NCBI GenBank assembly: GCA_002441045.1
Contig: DJWQ01000220.1
Location: forward strand, 1-33,601
Length of the DNA stretch: 33,601 bases
Direction of reading: 5' to 3'
Source: Firmicutes bacterium UBA6226
Lineage (GTDB): Bacteria; Bacillota_A; Clostridia; Peptostreptococcales; Acidaminobacteraceae
Part shown: positions 14,841 to 23,118 of the stretch, one piece after another
Numbering within the stretch: position 1 is the first letter of the stretch
Layout: every line of letters begins with the position of its first letter
Translations under genes and position numbers: made by a program
The notes under the pieces: generated by a model
What the model saw: only the letters and a program-made list of their open reading frames with translations
Database searches by the model: none
What the model was told of the DNA's origin: nothing

Positions 14841-15800
14841 ATGAAAATTGTCGTATTAGATGGTAGAACATTGAACCCAGGTGATTTGTCGTGGGAGCCT
14901 TTAGAGGCATTAGGTGAGGTCACTATTTATGAGCGAACAGAGCGGGATCAAGTGGTTGAAAGAAGCCTTGAAGCAGAGATTCTCTTTACGAACAAAACCT
15001 TAATTCGCAAAGAAACCATTGATCAGCTACCAAATCTTAAGTATATAGGTGTATTGGCGACAGGGTTTAATATCGTCGATGTGGATTATGCAAAAGAGAA
15101 AGGCATCGTTGTTACAAATGTCCCCTCATATGGGACTCAAGCGGTAGCACAATTTGTTTTTGCACATCTACTTGAAATTTGTCATCATATTCCTGATCAC
15201 GTTGCTTCTGTCCGTGAGGGTAAGTGGAACCGACAGGCCGATTTTTGCTATTGGAATCAAAGATTGATTGAGCTTGCAGAGAAAACCTTAGGGATAATTG
15301 GTACCGGAAGAATTGGTGTAGAAACTGCTAAAATTGCAAGGGCGTTTGGTATGCGCGTTATCGCATATACCCCAAGGCCCAAGCCAGAGCTCATAGGTGG
15401 GGATTTTGAATATGTCTCATTTGACCAATTATTGGCTTCATCAGATGTGATCAGTTTGCATTGCCCATTAACCGATGAGACGAGAAATATCTTAAATCAC
15501 GAAGCCTTCTCAAAGATGAAAGAAGGCGTGATTATCATCAATACCTCAAGAGGGCCGTTAATTGATGAGTCTGCCTTATTGGATGCTTTTAAAAGTGGCA
15601 AGGTCTATGCCGCTGGATTAGATGTAATGGCGGTTGAACCACCCAAAGAGAGAAGTCCACTTTATGATATTCCTAATTGTCATATTACACCTCACATTGC
15701 ATGGGCACCTGTTGAGGCAAGAGGTAGATTGCTTGGTATTGCAATAGATAACTTAAAAGCCTTTATAGGTGGAAATATCATCAATCAGGTTAATCCATAG
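14841..15800 (+). CDS. D-2-hydroxyacid dehydrogenase (hydroxypyruvate/glycerate type)
   Basis: A 319-aa NAD-dependent cytoplasmic enzyme that reduces a 2-keto acid to the D-2-hydroxy acid. The N-terminus (MKIVVLDGRTLNPGDLSWE) and GVLATGFNIVDV are typical of glycerate dehydrogenase/hydroxypyruvate reductase (HprA-like) members. Nucleotide-binding GIIGTGRIG; catalytic Arg in NTSRGPLID, Glu in AVEPP, His in ITPHIAW. AAGGAGATC lies just before ATG 14841. It follows the operon terminator, so it is probably a separate unit, perhaps with the aldehyde dehydrogenase 49 bases downstream. D-lactate formation for cell-wall D-Ala-D-Lac (VanH-like) is possible in this neighbourhood, but no matching ligase is seen and the sequence looks more like the hydroxypyruvate group. 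Confidence 0.85.
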   Translation: MKIVVLDGRTLNPGDLSWEPLEALGEVTIYERTERDQVVERSLEAEILFTNKTLIRKETIDQLPNLKYIGVLATGFNIVDVDYAKEKGIVVTNVPSYGTQAVAQFVFAHLLEICHHIPDHVASVREGKWNRQADFCYWNQRLIELAEKTLGIIGTGRIGVETAKIARAFGMRVIAYTPRPKPELIGGDFEYVSFDQLLASSDVISLHCPLTDETRNILNHEAFSKMKEGVIIINTSRGPLIDESALLDAFKSGKVYAAGLDVMAVEPPKERSPLYDIPNCHITPHIAWAPVEARGRLLGIAIDNLKAFIGGNIINQVNP

Positions 15801-15849
15801 AAAAATAGGGCATATATAATGTAATGGATTCAAATAAGGAGGTCATACA

Positions 15850-17211
15850 GTGGAACAAATACTATTAAAACAAAATGAATACTTCCGTAGTGGCGCTACG
15901 CGTCCTATCCCATTTAGAATCAAACAATTGGAAAGACTAAGGGAAGCTGTTCAGGTCTTTGAAAAAAAATTGACGCATGCATTATTAATTGACCTTGGTA
16001 AATCTGAGTTTGAAGCCTATTCCACAGAGATTGGATATGTTTTACACAGTATTGAGCATACCATAAAACATTTGGAAAAGTGGAGTAAAGCGCCAAGCAT
16101 TCGACTACCAATTTACCTACAGCCTGGAACAGGTGAAGTCAAGTATGATCCTTATGGTGCTGTCTTGATTATCGCCCCATTTAACTATCCGTTTCAGTTA
16201 TTAATAGAGCCTCTAATTGGTGCACTTTCAGCGGGTAATACTGCTGTACTCAAGCCTTCTGATTATACGCCAAGTGTAGAAAAAGTGGTTAAGGAAATGA
16301 TTGAGGCTTACTTTGAACCTGAATATGTTGCTGTGGTCACAGGAGGAAGAGACGTAAATGAAGCCTTATTAAAAATGAGGTTTGACTATATTTTTTTCAC
16401 AGGCAGCCCAAATGTGGGCAAGGTTGTGATGAAAGCAGCAGCAGAGAACTTAATTCCCGTGACCTTAGAATTAGGTGGAAAAAGCCCTGCAATTGTTCAT
16501 AAAGATGCCAATCTTAAAGTCGCAGCACTACGAATCGCATGGGGTAAGTTTTCGAATGCAGGTCAAACTTGTATCGCGCCTGATTATGTTTATGTACACA
16601 AAGAAATCAGTGAAGCATTTAAAGCACACCTTTTGGAGACCATACTTGCGTTTTATGGACCATTACCGATACAAAGTCCTGATTATGGTAGAATCGTCAA
16701 TGAAAAAGCGATGCATCGTTTAATCAGACTGATTGATCATGATAAAGTGATCCATGGCGGACAGTATGATCTAGCACATAAATACATTGCACCAACTGTC
16801 ATGACCGAAGTTACCTGGTCTGATCAAGTGATGCAGGAAGAAATTTTTGGACCTATTCTACCGATCCTAACTTATGATTCACTTGAGCAGGTAATAGACA
16901 CCGTTTCAAGAGGCGAGAAACCTCTGGCGCTTTATCTATTCAGCGAGGATCAACTGGTTCAAGACTATGTGGTTGATAACATAAGATTTGGTGGCGGTTG
17001 TATAAACGATACACTGATGCATGTAGCGACGCCATTCTTACCATTTGGAGGCGTTGGGCACTCAGGGATGGGATCTTATCATGGCAAAGAGAGTTTTGAA
17101 ACATTTACACACAAAAAGACGATCTTAAAAAGAAGTACAAAGTTAAGCAATCATTTAACTTATCCACCTTATAAAAATAAGGTGAGTCTTGTTAAAAAGA
17201 TTTTGAAATAA
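15850..17211 (+). CDS. Aldehyde dehydrogenase, class 3 type
   Basis: A 453-aa NAD(P)-dependent aldehyde dehydrogenase that oxidises an aldehyde to the acid. It has the short class-3 (ALDH3/YwdH-like) layout starting directly with the catalytic fold. Seen: IIAPFNYPFQLLIEPLIGAL, AVLKPSDYTPS, FFTGSPNVGK, catalytic Glu207 in LELGGKSP and Cys241 in NAGQTCIAPDY, EEIFGPILP, PFGGVGHSGMGSYHG. The C-terminus is basic and hydrophobic (YKNKVSLVKKILK), as in members that associate with membranes. Start is GTG 15850 with AAGGAGGT (15836-15843) 6 bases before it. It is probably co-transcribed with the dehydrogenase upstream. Substrate is unknown; fatty or lipid-derived aldehydes are usual for the class. Confidence 0.88.
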   Translation: MEQILLKQNEYFRSGATRPIPFRIKQLERLREAVQVFEKKLTHALLIDLGKSEFEAYSTEIGYVLHSIEHTIKHLEKWSKAPSIRLPIYLQPGTGEVKYDPYGAVLIIAPFNYPFQLLIEPLIGALSAGNTAVLKPSDYTPSVEKVVKEMIEAYFEPEYVAVVTGGRDVNEALLKMRFDYIFFTGSPNVGKVVMKAAAENLIPVTLELGGKSPAIVHKDANLKVAALRIAWGKFSNAGQTCIAPDYVYVHKEISEAFKAHLLETILAFYGPLPIQSPDYGRIVNEKAMHRLIRLIDHDKVIHGGQYDLAHKYIAPTVMTEVTWSDQVMQEEIFGPILPILTYDSLEQVIDTVSRGEKPLALYLFSEDQLVQDYVVDNIRFGGGCINDTLMHVATPFLPFGGVGHSGMGSYHGKESFETFTHKKTILKRSTKLSNHLTYPPYKNKVSLVKKILK

Positions 17212-17240
17212 GGATTAAGTTCGGTAATAAAATCAAAAAG

Positions 17241-17280
17241 AAACTGCTTCAAGTCATATGTGACGAGAAGCAGTTTTTTA
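17241..17280. terminator. Terminator between convergent aldehyde dehydrogenase and ohrR-like genes
   Basis: AAACTGCTTC (17241-17250) pairs with GAAGCAGTTT (17267-17276), with an inner GTCA/TGAC hairpin. T's follow on the plus side and A's precede it, so it can stop transcription from both converging genes. Confidence 0.75.
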
Positions 17281-17309
17281 CATATTAATCATATAGTTAA
17301 AGAATCAAA

Positions 17310-17753
17310 TTATTTTGTATCAGTTTGAATGCCTTGATCAAGTAACTTGTTGAGAATTCGGTAGAGGACCTGTGCATCATCCGCTTCAATTTTTAGACAT
17401 TTAATCAGTTGCTCGGGTACTTTGACTGCACGGTCTCTTAACTGCCAGCCAGCGTCTGTTAAAGTAATGAAAACATTTCTTTCATTGTCTTTAGATCTTG
17501 TACGCGTTACAAGCCCTTGAGCCTCAAGCTTTTTTAAAAGTGGCGTTAAGGTCCCTGAATCTAAGAAAAGTCGCTCACCTAACGATTTGACATTGATGCC
17601 ATCCGTTTCCCATAATGCCATCATCGTAATGTACTGTGTGTAGGTTAGACCAAGTGGGTCTAAAAATGGTTTATAGAGTCGTGTGACTTCTTTTGAAACC
17701 GCGTAAAGCGGAAAACACAACTGATTTTTTAATTTTAAAGCATCATAATTCAT
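17310..17753 (-). CDS. ohrR: MarR-family regulator, OhrR-like organic peroxide sensor
   Basis: A 147-aa winged-helix repressor. The N-terminus LKNQLCFPLYAVSKEVTRLY carries the conserved reactive cysteine (Cys13) of one-Cys OhrR proteins, followed by KPFLDPLGLTYTQYI. The DNA-binding region is SGTLTPLLKKLEAQGLVTR, and the wing is RSKDNERNVFITLT. Oxidation of the cysteine by organic peroxides releases OhrR from its operator. A matching operator lies 30-56 bases upstream of the gene (17784-17809), implying autoregulation. The usual partner, the peroxidase gene ohr, is not in this window: aldehyde dehydrogenase is convergent on one side and a response regulator on the other. Assignment to OhrR rather than general MarR rests on the Cys segment and operator. 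Confidence 0.85.
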   Translation of the reverse strand: MNYDALKLKNQLCFPLYAVSKEVTRLYKPFLDPLGLTYTQYITMMALWETDGINVKSLGERLFLDSGTLTPLLKKLEAQGLVTRTRSKDNERNVFITLTDAGWQLRDRAVKVPEQLIKCLKIEADDAQVLYRILNKLLDQGIQTDTK

Positions 17754-17783
17754 CGCATACTCCTTTGACCAACTCTATTCGGT

Positions 17784-17809
17784 CAATTTAATTGTACGCA
17801 ATTAATTAG
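17784..17809 (-). promoter_or_regulatory. OhrR-type operator
   Basis: CAATTTAATTG (17784-17794, perfect palindrome around one base) and CAATTAATTAG (17799-17809, one mismatch) are adjacent in the pattern CAATTnAATTG repeated 15 bases apart. The OhrR operator of Bacillus subtilis is built from the same TACAATT/AATTGTA units. It lies in the ohrR promoter region. Confidence 0.65.
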
Positions 17810-17819
17810 AAACTGTCAA

Positions 17820-18512
17820 CTAAATGATTTTATAACCTACACCCCAAACGGTTTCTATTAGAGGTGTATTTGGTGCTTGGACTTCAATTTTTTCTCTAAT
17901 CCGCTTTACGTGAACGGTTACAGTAAAAGCATCACCCAAAGAATCAAATTTCCAAACGCGTTCGTAGATTTCTTCCTTCGAAAATACACGACCACGGTTT
18001 TTAGCAAGTAATAGGATGATATCGAACTCCTTTGGCGTTAATTCTAAGGTCTCACCACCAACAGAAAAAGTCTTTGTCATTTCGTTAATCGTGAACTCTC
18101 GAATAACGATATTGGCATCATCAAATGTGGTCGATCCAGCGCTCTTCATTTTACCATAACGTCTAAGCTGTGCTTTTACCCTTGCAATTAATTCATTGGT
18201 GCTAAACGGTTTCGTCATATAGTCATCCGCGCCTACACCTAAGCCTAGCACGATATCCATATCTTGATTTTTTGCAGAAACGATAATGATAGGAATGTCC
18301 TTTAGGGACTGGATGCGTTTACAGATTTCAATACCATCGCCATTTGGAAGCATTAAATCCAATATAACTAAAGAAACGCCCTCAAGAAGTGGGATGATCT
18401 TTGTAATGTCACCAGTGGATTCGATGACGACTTCATAACCGTTGATTTCAAGGTAATCACGCTGAAGTCTAGCGATACTCTTATCGTCTTCTATTACCAG
18501 TATTTTTTCCAT
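17820..18512 (-). CDS. OmpR/PhoB-family response regulator
   Basis: A 230-aa cytoplasmic regulator. The receiver domain (residues 1-120) has the acidic pair in VIEDD, phospho-acceptor Asp52 in VILDLMLPNGDG, the Ser/Thr in IIVSAKNQ and Lys in DDYMTKPFS. After a linker, residues about 130-230 form the winged-helix DNA-binding domain (LELTPKEFDIILLLAKNRGRVFSKEEIYERVW; VTVHVKRIREKIE; ETVWGVGYKI). It is transcribed after the sensor kinase gene with a 38-base gap. Targets are not known; the divergent exported glycosidase gene beyond the kinase is the obvious candidate. Confidence 0.92.
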   Translation of the reverse strand: MEKILVIEDDKSIARLQRDYLEINGYEVVIESTGDITKIIPLLEGVSLVILDLMLPNGDGIEICKRIQSLKDIPIIIVSAKNQDMDIVLGLGVGADDYMTKPFSTNELIARVKAQLRRYGKMKSAGSTTFDDANIVIREFTINEMTKTFSVGGETLELTPKEFDIILLLAKNRGRVFSKEEIYERVWKFDSLGDAFTVTVHVKRIREKIEVQAPNTPLIETVWGVGYKII

Positions 18513-18550
18513 AATTGCCTCTTTCTATATACTTTTTGACGAACTTTCGA

Positions 18551-19993
18551 TTAAATTTTATCATTTATTTCAAAGGCTTTTAGTCGAATCGACATGGTTA
18601 AGCCATTTGAGTCATTACCAAATGCATTGATTTTTCCACCATGAGCTACAATAATCTCACGGCATATACTAAGACCAATCCCACTCCCTTTAATATCTAG
18701 ATTTCTAGATTTGTCACTTCTAAAAAAGCGATCAAAGATTTTAGACAGATCTTCTTCTTTAACACCTATCCCGTTGTCAGAAACATTAATAAAAACACCA
18801 TCGTCGTCTTGATTTGCTAGGATAACAACTTCAAGTGGTTTGTCGCTCCTGTACTTAATAGAGTTTTCAATAATGTTGATAAACACGCGCATAAGCTTTT
18901 CTGGATCAACTTCAACTTGTGTGTCTTTAATAATAAAATGTAGCGACAGCTTGCCACCGATTTTAGTGACATCACTTTCAAGCTCATCAACACAATCCAT
19001 TAAAAAGTCTTTTAAATTGACCACTTGCTTATTGAGCTTAATAGTATTGGTGTCATATCGTGTGATATCGAAAAGATCATTGAGTAGACTTTCAATCATA
19101 TAGGTTTTAGACTCTATGGTTTCTAAGTATTCACGCTGCGTTTCTTCAGTTCTAGCGACACCATCCTTTAAACCTTGAACATAACCCCTAATTGAAGTGA
19201 TTGGTGTTCTCAAATCATGGGATATATTAGCGATGAGTTCCTTCTTTTCGATTTCTAAGCGATGCTGTTTTTCTACAGAAAGCTCTAAGGATTCACGCAT
19301 GCTTTCCACACTTTTTGCGAGTTCAAAGAAATCGTCCTCGTCCTCGTATGAGAGGCGAGCGCTGAGGTTACCACGTCTGATTTCATTTGTAGTATAGGTT
19401 AATCGTTTGATGGCACGCTTTATTGGATTTGAAATCCAAGAGAGTAAAATCGCGAGTAATAAAAGATTAAATGCACCATATAGGATGAAGAACACTTTTT
19501 CAAATACTTTGTAAGCCAGCTCTAATCTTGAACTGTCAATGATGAGCTTGATATCTATGGTGCCTGAAGTTAGTGTTTCAAAATGCTGATGCATCAAAGA
19601 ATATTTTACCATAGGTTGATCAGAGGATAAACGTTTAAAGAGTTGTCGTTCTATCCAGTTGAGATGACTGATTTCATCGCTATAAGTGGTAAATGCTAAG
19701 ACGTTATTATCGTAGACTTCAACACTGAGAAATGCGGTGTTAAAATTTTCATAGGCATAATTTTTAAACTCATCGGTCAAAAAGTAATCTGGAGAGTTTG
19801 AATAGGGCGTTACATAGGCTTCAAACTCAGATGAGACTTCAGAGAAATTGTTGAAGATATCGTAATACGTATCGAAAAAGTGCACGAAATCTAAATTGTC
19901 ACTAAAAAAGTTATTGGTGATAAATAAGGTGAATATTGCAGGTAGTAAAACCAACAATATTAAAGATATGATAAATTTGGTTCTTATTTTCAT
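18551..19993 (-). CDS. Two-component sensor histidine kinase
   Basis: A 480-aa membrane kinase. TM1 (about 8-29) and TM2 (about 163-186) flank an external sensing region of about 130 residues rich in aromatics, with no family recognised. Then come HAMP (about 187-240), phospho-acceptor His259 in NISHDLRTPITSIRGY, N-box INIIENSIKYR (about 372-382), G1 DNGIG (406-410), FDRFFRSDKS and G2 KGSGIGLS. This is the intact HisKA plus HATPase_c layout. It is the first gene of the pair with the response regulator, and its promoter region is shared with the divergent glycosidase gene. The sensed signal is unknown; a cell-envelope cue would fit the neighbour. Confidence 0.92.
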   Translation of the reverse strand: MKIRTKFIISLILLVLLPAIFTLFITNNFFSDNLDFVHFFDTYYDIFNNFSEVSSEFEAYVTPYSNSPDYFLTDEFKNYAYENFNTAFLSVEVYDNNVLAFTTYSDEISHLNWIERQLFKRLSSDQPMVKYSLMHQHFETLTSGTIDIKLIIDSSRLELAYKVFEKVFFILYGAFNLLLLAILLSWISNPIKRAIKRLTYTTNEIRRGNLSARLSYEDEDDFFELAKSVESMRESLELSVEKQHRLEIEKKELIANISHDLRTPITSIRGYVQGLKDGVARTEETQREYLETIESKTYMIESLLNDLFDITRYDTNTIKLNKQVVNLKDFLMDCVDELESDVTKIGGKLSLHFIIKDTQVEVDPEKLMRVFINIIENSIKYRSDKPLEVVILANQDDDGVFINVSDNGIGVKEEDLSKIFDRFFRSDKSRNLDIKGSGIGLSICREIIVAHGGKINAFGNDSNGLTMSIRLKAFEINDKI

Positions 19994-20079
19994 GTTATAC
20001 CCCTTTAAATAATCTTCGTGCTAACTTTATTATAGCCTATTTCATATTAAAGTGCGAAATAACGATTTTATAAAGAAAT

Positions 20080-20106
20080 ATGACAAGAACTTCCCAAATT
20101 TGTCAT
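20080..20106. promoter_or_regulatory. Inverted repeat in the divergent kinase/glycosidase control region
   Basis: ATGACAA (20080-20086) and TTGTCAT (20100-20106) form a perfect 7-bp dyad with a 13-base centre. It lies midway in the 210-base region between the sensor kinase and glycosidase genes. A near-consensus TATAAT for the glycosidase gene lies at 20150-20155. It is a candidate regulator-binding site. Confidence 0.45.
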
Positions 20107-20203
20107 GTGATTTTAATTCAATTAACATGAGGGTGCAACATGTTTCTAGTATAATGATAGCAATTGTGACATATAAGTTTTTTACTGACAAAAGGAGAAT
20201 TTC

Positions 20204-22891
20204 ATGAAGACAAAATTTAGGGTAACTGCTGCGATCGCCGTTCTTTCATTGGCGATGAGTGTGGTGAATTTACCGAGCATGGCATATAACAAAATATTAG
20301 AAAAGACAACTGGTGAAACGGCGTATGCCGATGGCATGACGCATGAAAATCTCAAGATATATACAGATGAAGGTTGGATTAACATGAACATCCTTCGTGT
20401 TGATCTCGAGAAAAATGTCGATATGACAGTCGTTACTGACACTTACTTTTCATCTCGAGATACACTTACCAACTTAGTGAAGAAAAACAATGATGATAAA
20501 ACCATAGTCGCTGCAATTAACAGTGATTTCTTTGATACAAGTAATAGCACTACCATGGGAACGCTCGTAAGAGAGGGCGAAATACTAAGTACAAGTATCG
20601 GTTATCCGGATTTTGCGTCGTTTAATATATCGGGAACAGGCATCCCTTATGTGGCTTATATCAACACACCAAAGAACATTGTAAGTAACGGCACTTATTC
20701 TAAAACATTAAGCTATATTAATAAGCCCTATCTTGCATATAATAGAACGATTATGTTTGATAGTACATTTGCAGCAAAATCATATGGAAAAACATTGGGT
20801 GCAGATGTATTAGAAATCTTGGTTCAAGAAGGTGTTATTAAAGAAATAAGAAGATCAGGTGAGCCATTCACAATACCTAAAAATGGTTTTGTACTCGCTT
20901 CTGTAGGATCTGATATTTCAGAAATGAGCAGCCATTTTAAAGTGGGTGATTCTATCAATATCAAATATGATGTTAACTTTAGATATCTTGATTTAAGTGT
21001 AGGTGGCGGCACACAGTTGGTTAAAGACGGTAAGGTAATGTCAACGTTTACTCAAAATATTACAGGTGCGCATCCACGTACCGGACTGGGAATTACGAAA
21101 GATAGAAAACATCTTATTCTAGTTACTGTAGATGGGAGAACTGCTTCGTATAGAGGCGTTACTCAGACAGAACTTGCTAACTTATTGATTCAACTGGGTG
21201 CATATGAGGCGATTAACCTAGATGGAGGCGGATCCACTCAGATGGTAACGACATCACCTTTCACAGGTGCTGTTGGCACAGTGAATTATCCTTCTGATCA
21301 AGTCGAAAGAAAAATGTATACTGGATTGGCAATTCGTAAGATTCTCGTAGATGATCCAGTATTGAGACAAATACAAATTAGCCTTAAATCAAAAGTGATG
21401 TTGTTAAATGAAAAAGTGGCAATTGGTGTTCTTGCCAGTGATACAAATTATAACCCTTTGAAAGTGGACGCAGATCAAATCCAATGGTCGGTTTCAGGTG
21501 TTACTGGAACCTTTGAAAAGGGTTTTTTCAAGCCAACCTCTTCAGGAAAGGGAACAATAGTAGCAAGCTATGGTGATCAAATCGCTGAATATCCGATAGA
21601 AGTAAAAAACAATGCGGCTAAATTGGTAGTTTCTTCTTCTGTGATTAAACCTGAAGCAGGACAAGAAAAACCACTCTATTTTTCAGTAATAACCGATGAA
21701 GGGCAACAAATATCACTTGGATCTACTTCTGTTAAGGCAAGTATTGACGCATCGGTAGGTAGTTTCAACTCAGAAACAGGGATTTTCAAAGCACCTCAAA
21801 CTGTAAAAGAAGGCTATATAACTTTCGAGTACGATGGCTTAAAGGCTTATGTTGCAGTTGGTGCAGGTGTTGAAAAGCTACTTTTTGCAGATTTTGAAAG
21901 TGGCATAGGTACGTTTAGTGGTTATCCAACTACAGTTACTGGGATTTATCAAGAAACAACTGCCAACTCAAAGTTTGGAAAATCGGGACTGTTAACTTAT
22001 GATTTTACACAATCTACAGATACGAGAGCGGCATATTTAATCTTTAAAAAACCAATTGCATTTCCAAAGGATGCACAAGGATTTGGTTTATGGGTGCTCG
22101 GAGATGAGGCAAACAGCCATTGGCTAAGAGCTAAAGTTGTAGATGCTAATGGGATATCGAGTAATATTACGCTTGCGAGCAAAGTAGATTGGAAGGGTTG
22201 GAAGTACATTACAGCTGAGTTCCCTAAAGAATTGGTGGCACCAATTACCTTAGAACGCCTCTATTTAGTGGAAACTGATGCGACAAAACAAGATGCGGGC
22301 TATATCCAATTTGATAATATTGAAGCTTATCAGAGCAAGGCTCTAAGTGTTGCAGTACCAACAGATGTAACACGTATTAAAACACCTTCGGACTATAAGC
22401 TTTCAAATGATGCTACATCTGTTACGCAATTTTTGGTTAAAACGAAAGATAGCAAAACAGTGGATACACTCATAAAAAACAGTGGTATTTCATTTGTGAC
22501 GCCATCAAACAGTTTTAATATTAAGGACATGAATGGCTTTACCTTGGTATCTATTTTAAATAACAACTTCAGTATTCGCAAAAGCGACTATACGCAGTGG
22601 TCAAAGCTAACAGCCTTTGTCAATGGCACTGTGAAAAAACCAGTTGTATTTTTCATGAACGATGTTTATTCCTTTACAGATACGCTTGAACAAGATTTGT
22701 TCTTTGAGCAGGTTAAAGCCTTAACCGATCGTGGCATCGATGTAGCGGTGTTGTTTACAACCTCAAATGCAACCTTTAATTTTTCAAAAGTTAGTGGTGC
22801 AACAGTGGTAAAGATACCATCAAGTGATACAAGCTTAACTTACCTAAAAGTTGGCGTTTCAGGTGGCAAATTAAGCTTTGAGATAAAATAG
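20204..22891 (+). CDS. Exported phosphodiester glycosidase (NAGPA-domain) protein with C-terminal beta domains
   Basis: An 895-aa secreted protein. The signal peptide (about residues 1-27) ends near SMA. Residues about 45-385 are the NAGPA (phosphodiester glycosidase) domain: VAAINSDFFD, GGGTQLVKDGK, GAHPRTGLGITKD, LVTVDGR, GVTQTELANLLIQLGAYEAI, NLDGGGSTQMV. The family includes the mammalian uncovering enzyme, which removes N-acetylglucosamine from a phosphodiester. Bacterial members act outside the cell on sugar-phosphate diesters such as those of wall polymers. Residues about 390-560 resemble bacterial Ig-like repeats, about 565-720 resemble a carbohydrate-binding beta-sandwich (FADFESGIGTFSG onward), and the last ~170 residues are unrecognised. 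There is no anchor motif. AAAGGAG precedes the ATG. A terminator follows at 22911. A wall teichoic or phosphopolysaccharide substrate is inferred. Confidence 0.85.
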   Translation: MKTKFRVTAAIAVLSLAMSVVNLPSMAYNKILEKTTGETAYADGMTHENLKIYTDEGWINMNILRVDLEKNVDMTVVTDTYFSSRDTLTNLVKKNNDDKTIVAAINSDFFDTSNSTTMGTLVREGEILSTSIGYPDFASFNISGTGIPYVAYINTPKNIVSNGTYSKTLSYINKPYLAYNRTIMFDSTFAAKSYGKTLGADVLEILVQEGVIKEIRRSGEPFTIPKNGFVLASVGSDISEMSSHFKVGDSINIKYDVNFRYLDLSVGGGTQLVKDGKVMSTFTQNITGAHPRTGLGITKDRKHLILVTVDGRTASYRGVTQTELANLLIQLGAYEAINLDGGGSTQMVTTSPFTGAVGTVNYPSDQVERKMYTGLAIRKILVDDPVLRQIQISLKSKVMLLNEKVAIGVLASDTNYNPLKVDADQIQWSVSGVTGTFEKGFFKPTSSGKGTIVASYGDQIAEYPIEVKNNAAKLVVSSSVIKPEAGQEKPLYFSVITDEGQQISLGSTSVKASIDASVGSFNSETGIFKAPQTVKEGYITFEYDGLKAYVAVGAGVEKLLFADFESGIGTFSGYPTTVTGIYQETTANSKFGKSGLLTYDFTQSTDTRAAYLIFKKPIAFPKDAQGFGLWVLGDEANSHWLRAKVVDANGISSNITLASKVDWKGWKYITAEFPKELVAPITLERLYLVETDATKQDAGYIQFDNIEAYQSKALSVAVPTDVTRIKTPSDYKLSNDATSVTQFLVKTKDSKTVDTLIKNSGISFVTPSNSFNIKDMNGFTLVSILNNNFSIRKSDYTQWSKLTAFVNGTVKKPVVFFMNDVYSFTDTLEQDLFFEQVKALTDRGIDVAVLFTTSNATFNFSKVSGATVVKIPSSDTSLTYLKVGVSGGKLSFEIK

Positions 22892-22910
22892 ATCTGAATC
22901 AAACTATATA

Positions 22911-22957
22911 AAAACCTGTGGTGAATTGTCTTAGTGACAATTGCCACAGGTTTTTTT
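22911..22957 (+). terminator. Terminator of the glycosidase gene
   Basis: A long stem, AAAACCTGTGG then GAATTGTC (22911-22930), pairs with GACAATTGCCACAGGTTTT (22936-22954) with a small bulge, followed by more T's. It begins 20 bases after the stop codon. Confidence 0.85.
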
Positions 22958-23118
22958 AGTCTTTTTTCTGCCTTTGGCAAATTGGATCTACTCAATTTCT
23001 AAAAAGTAAGGATTTGATTAGAAAGGTGTTAGAAAATATTAAATCAATACTAAACTCACTCGTGTAGATGTGGGGATTCAGTTGTTTTATAGTAGATATA
23101 GAAAGACGAGGTGAGAAG

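Noticed and set aside
14841..15800. VanH-like D-lactate dehydrogenase making D-Ala-D-Lac precursors
   Set aside because: Sequence resembles hydroxypyruvate reductases, and there is no D-Ala-D-Lac ligase or VanX-like gene nearby.
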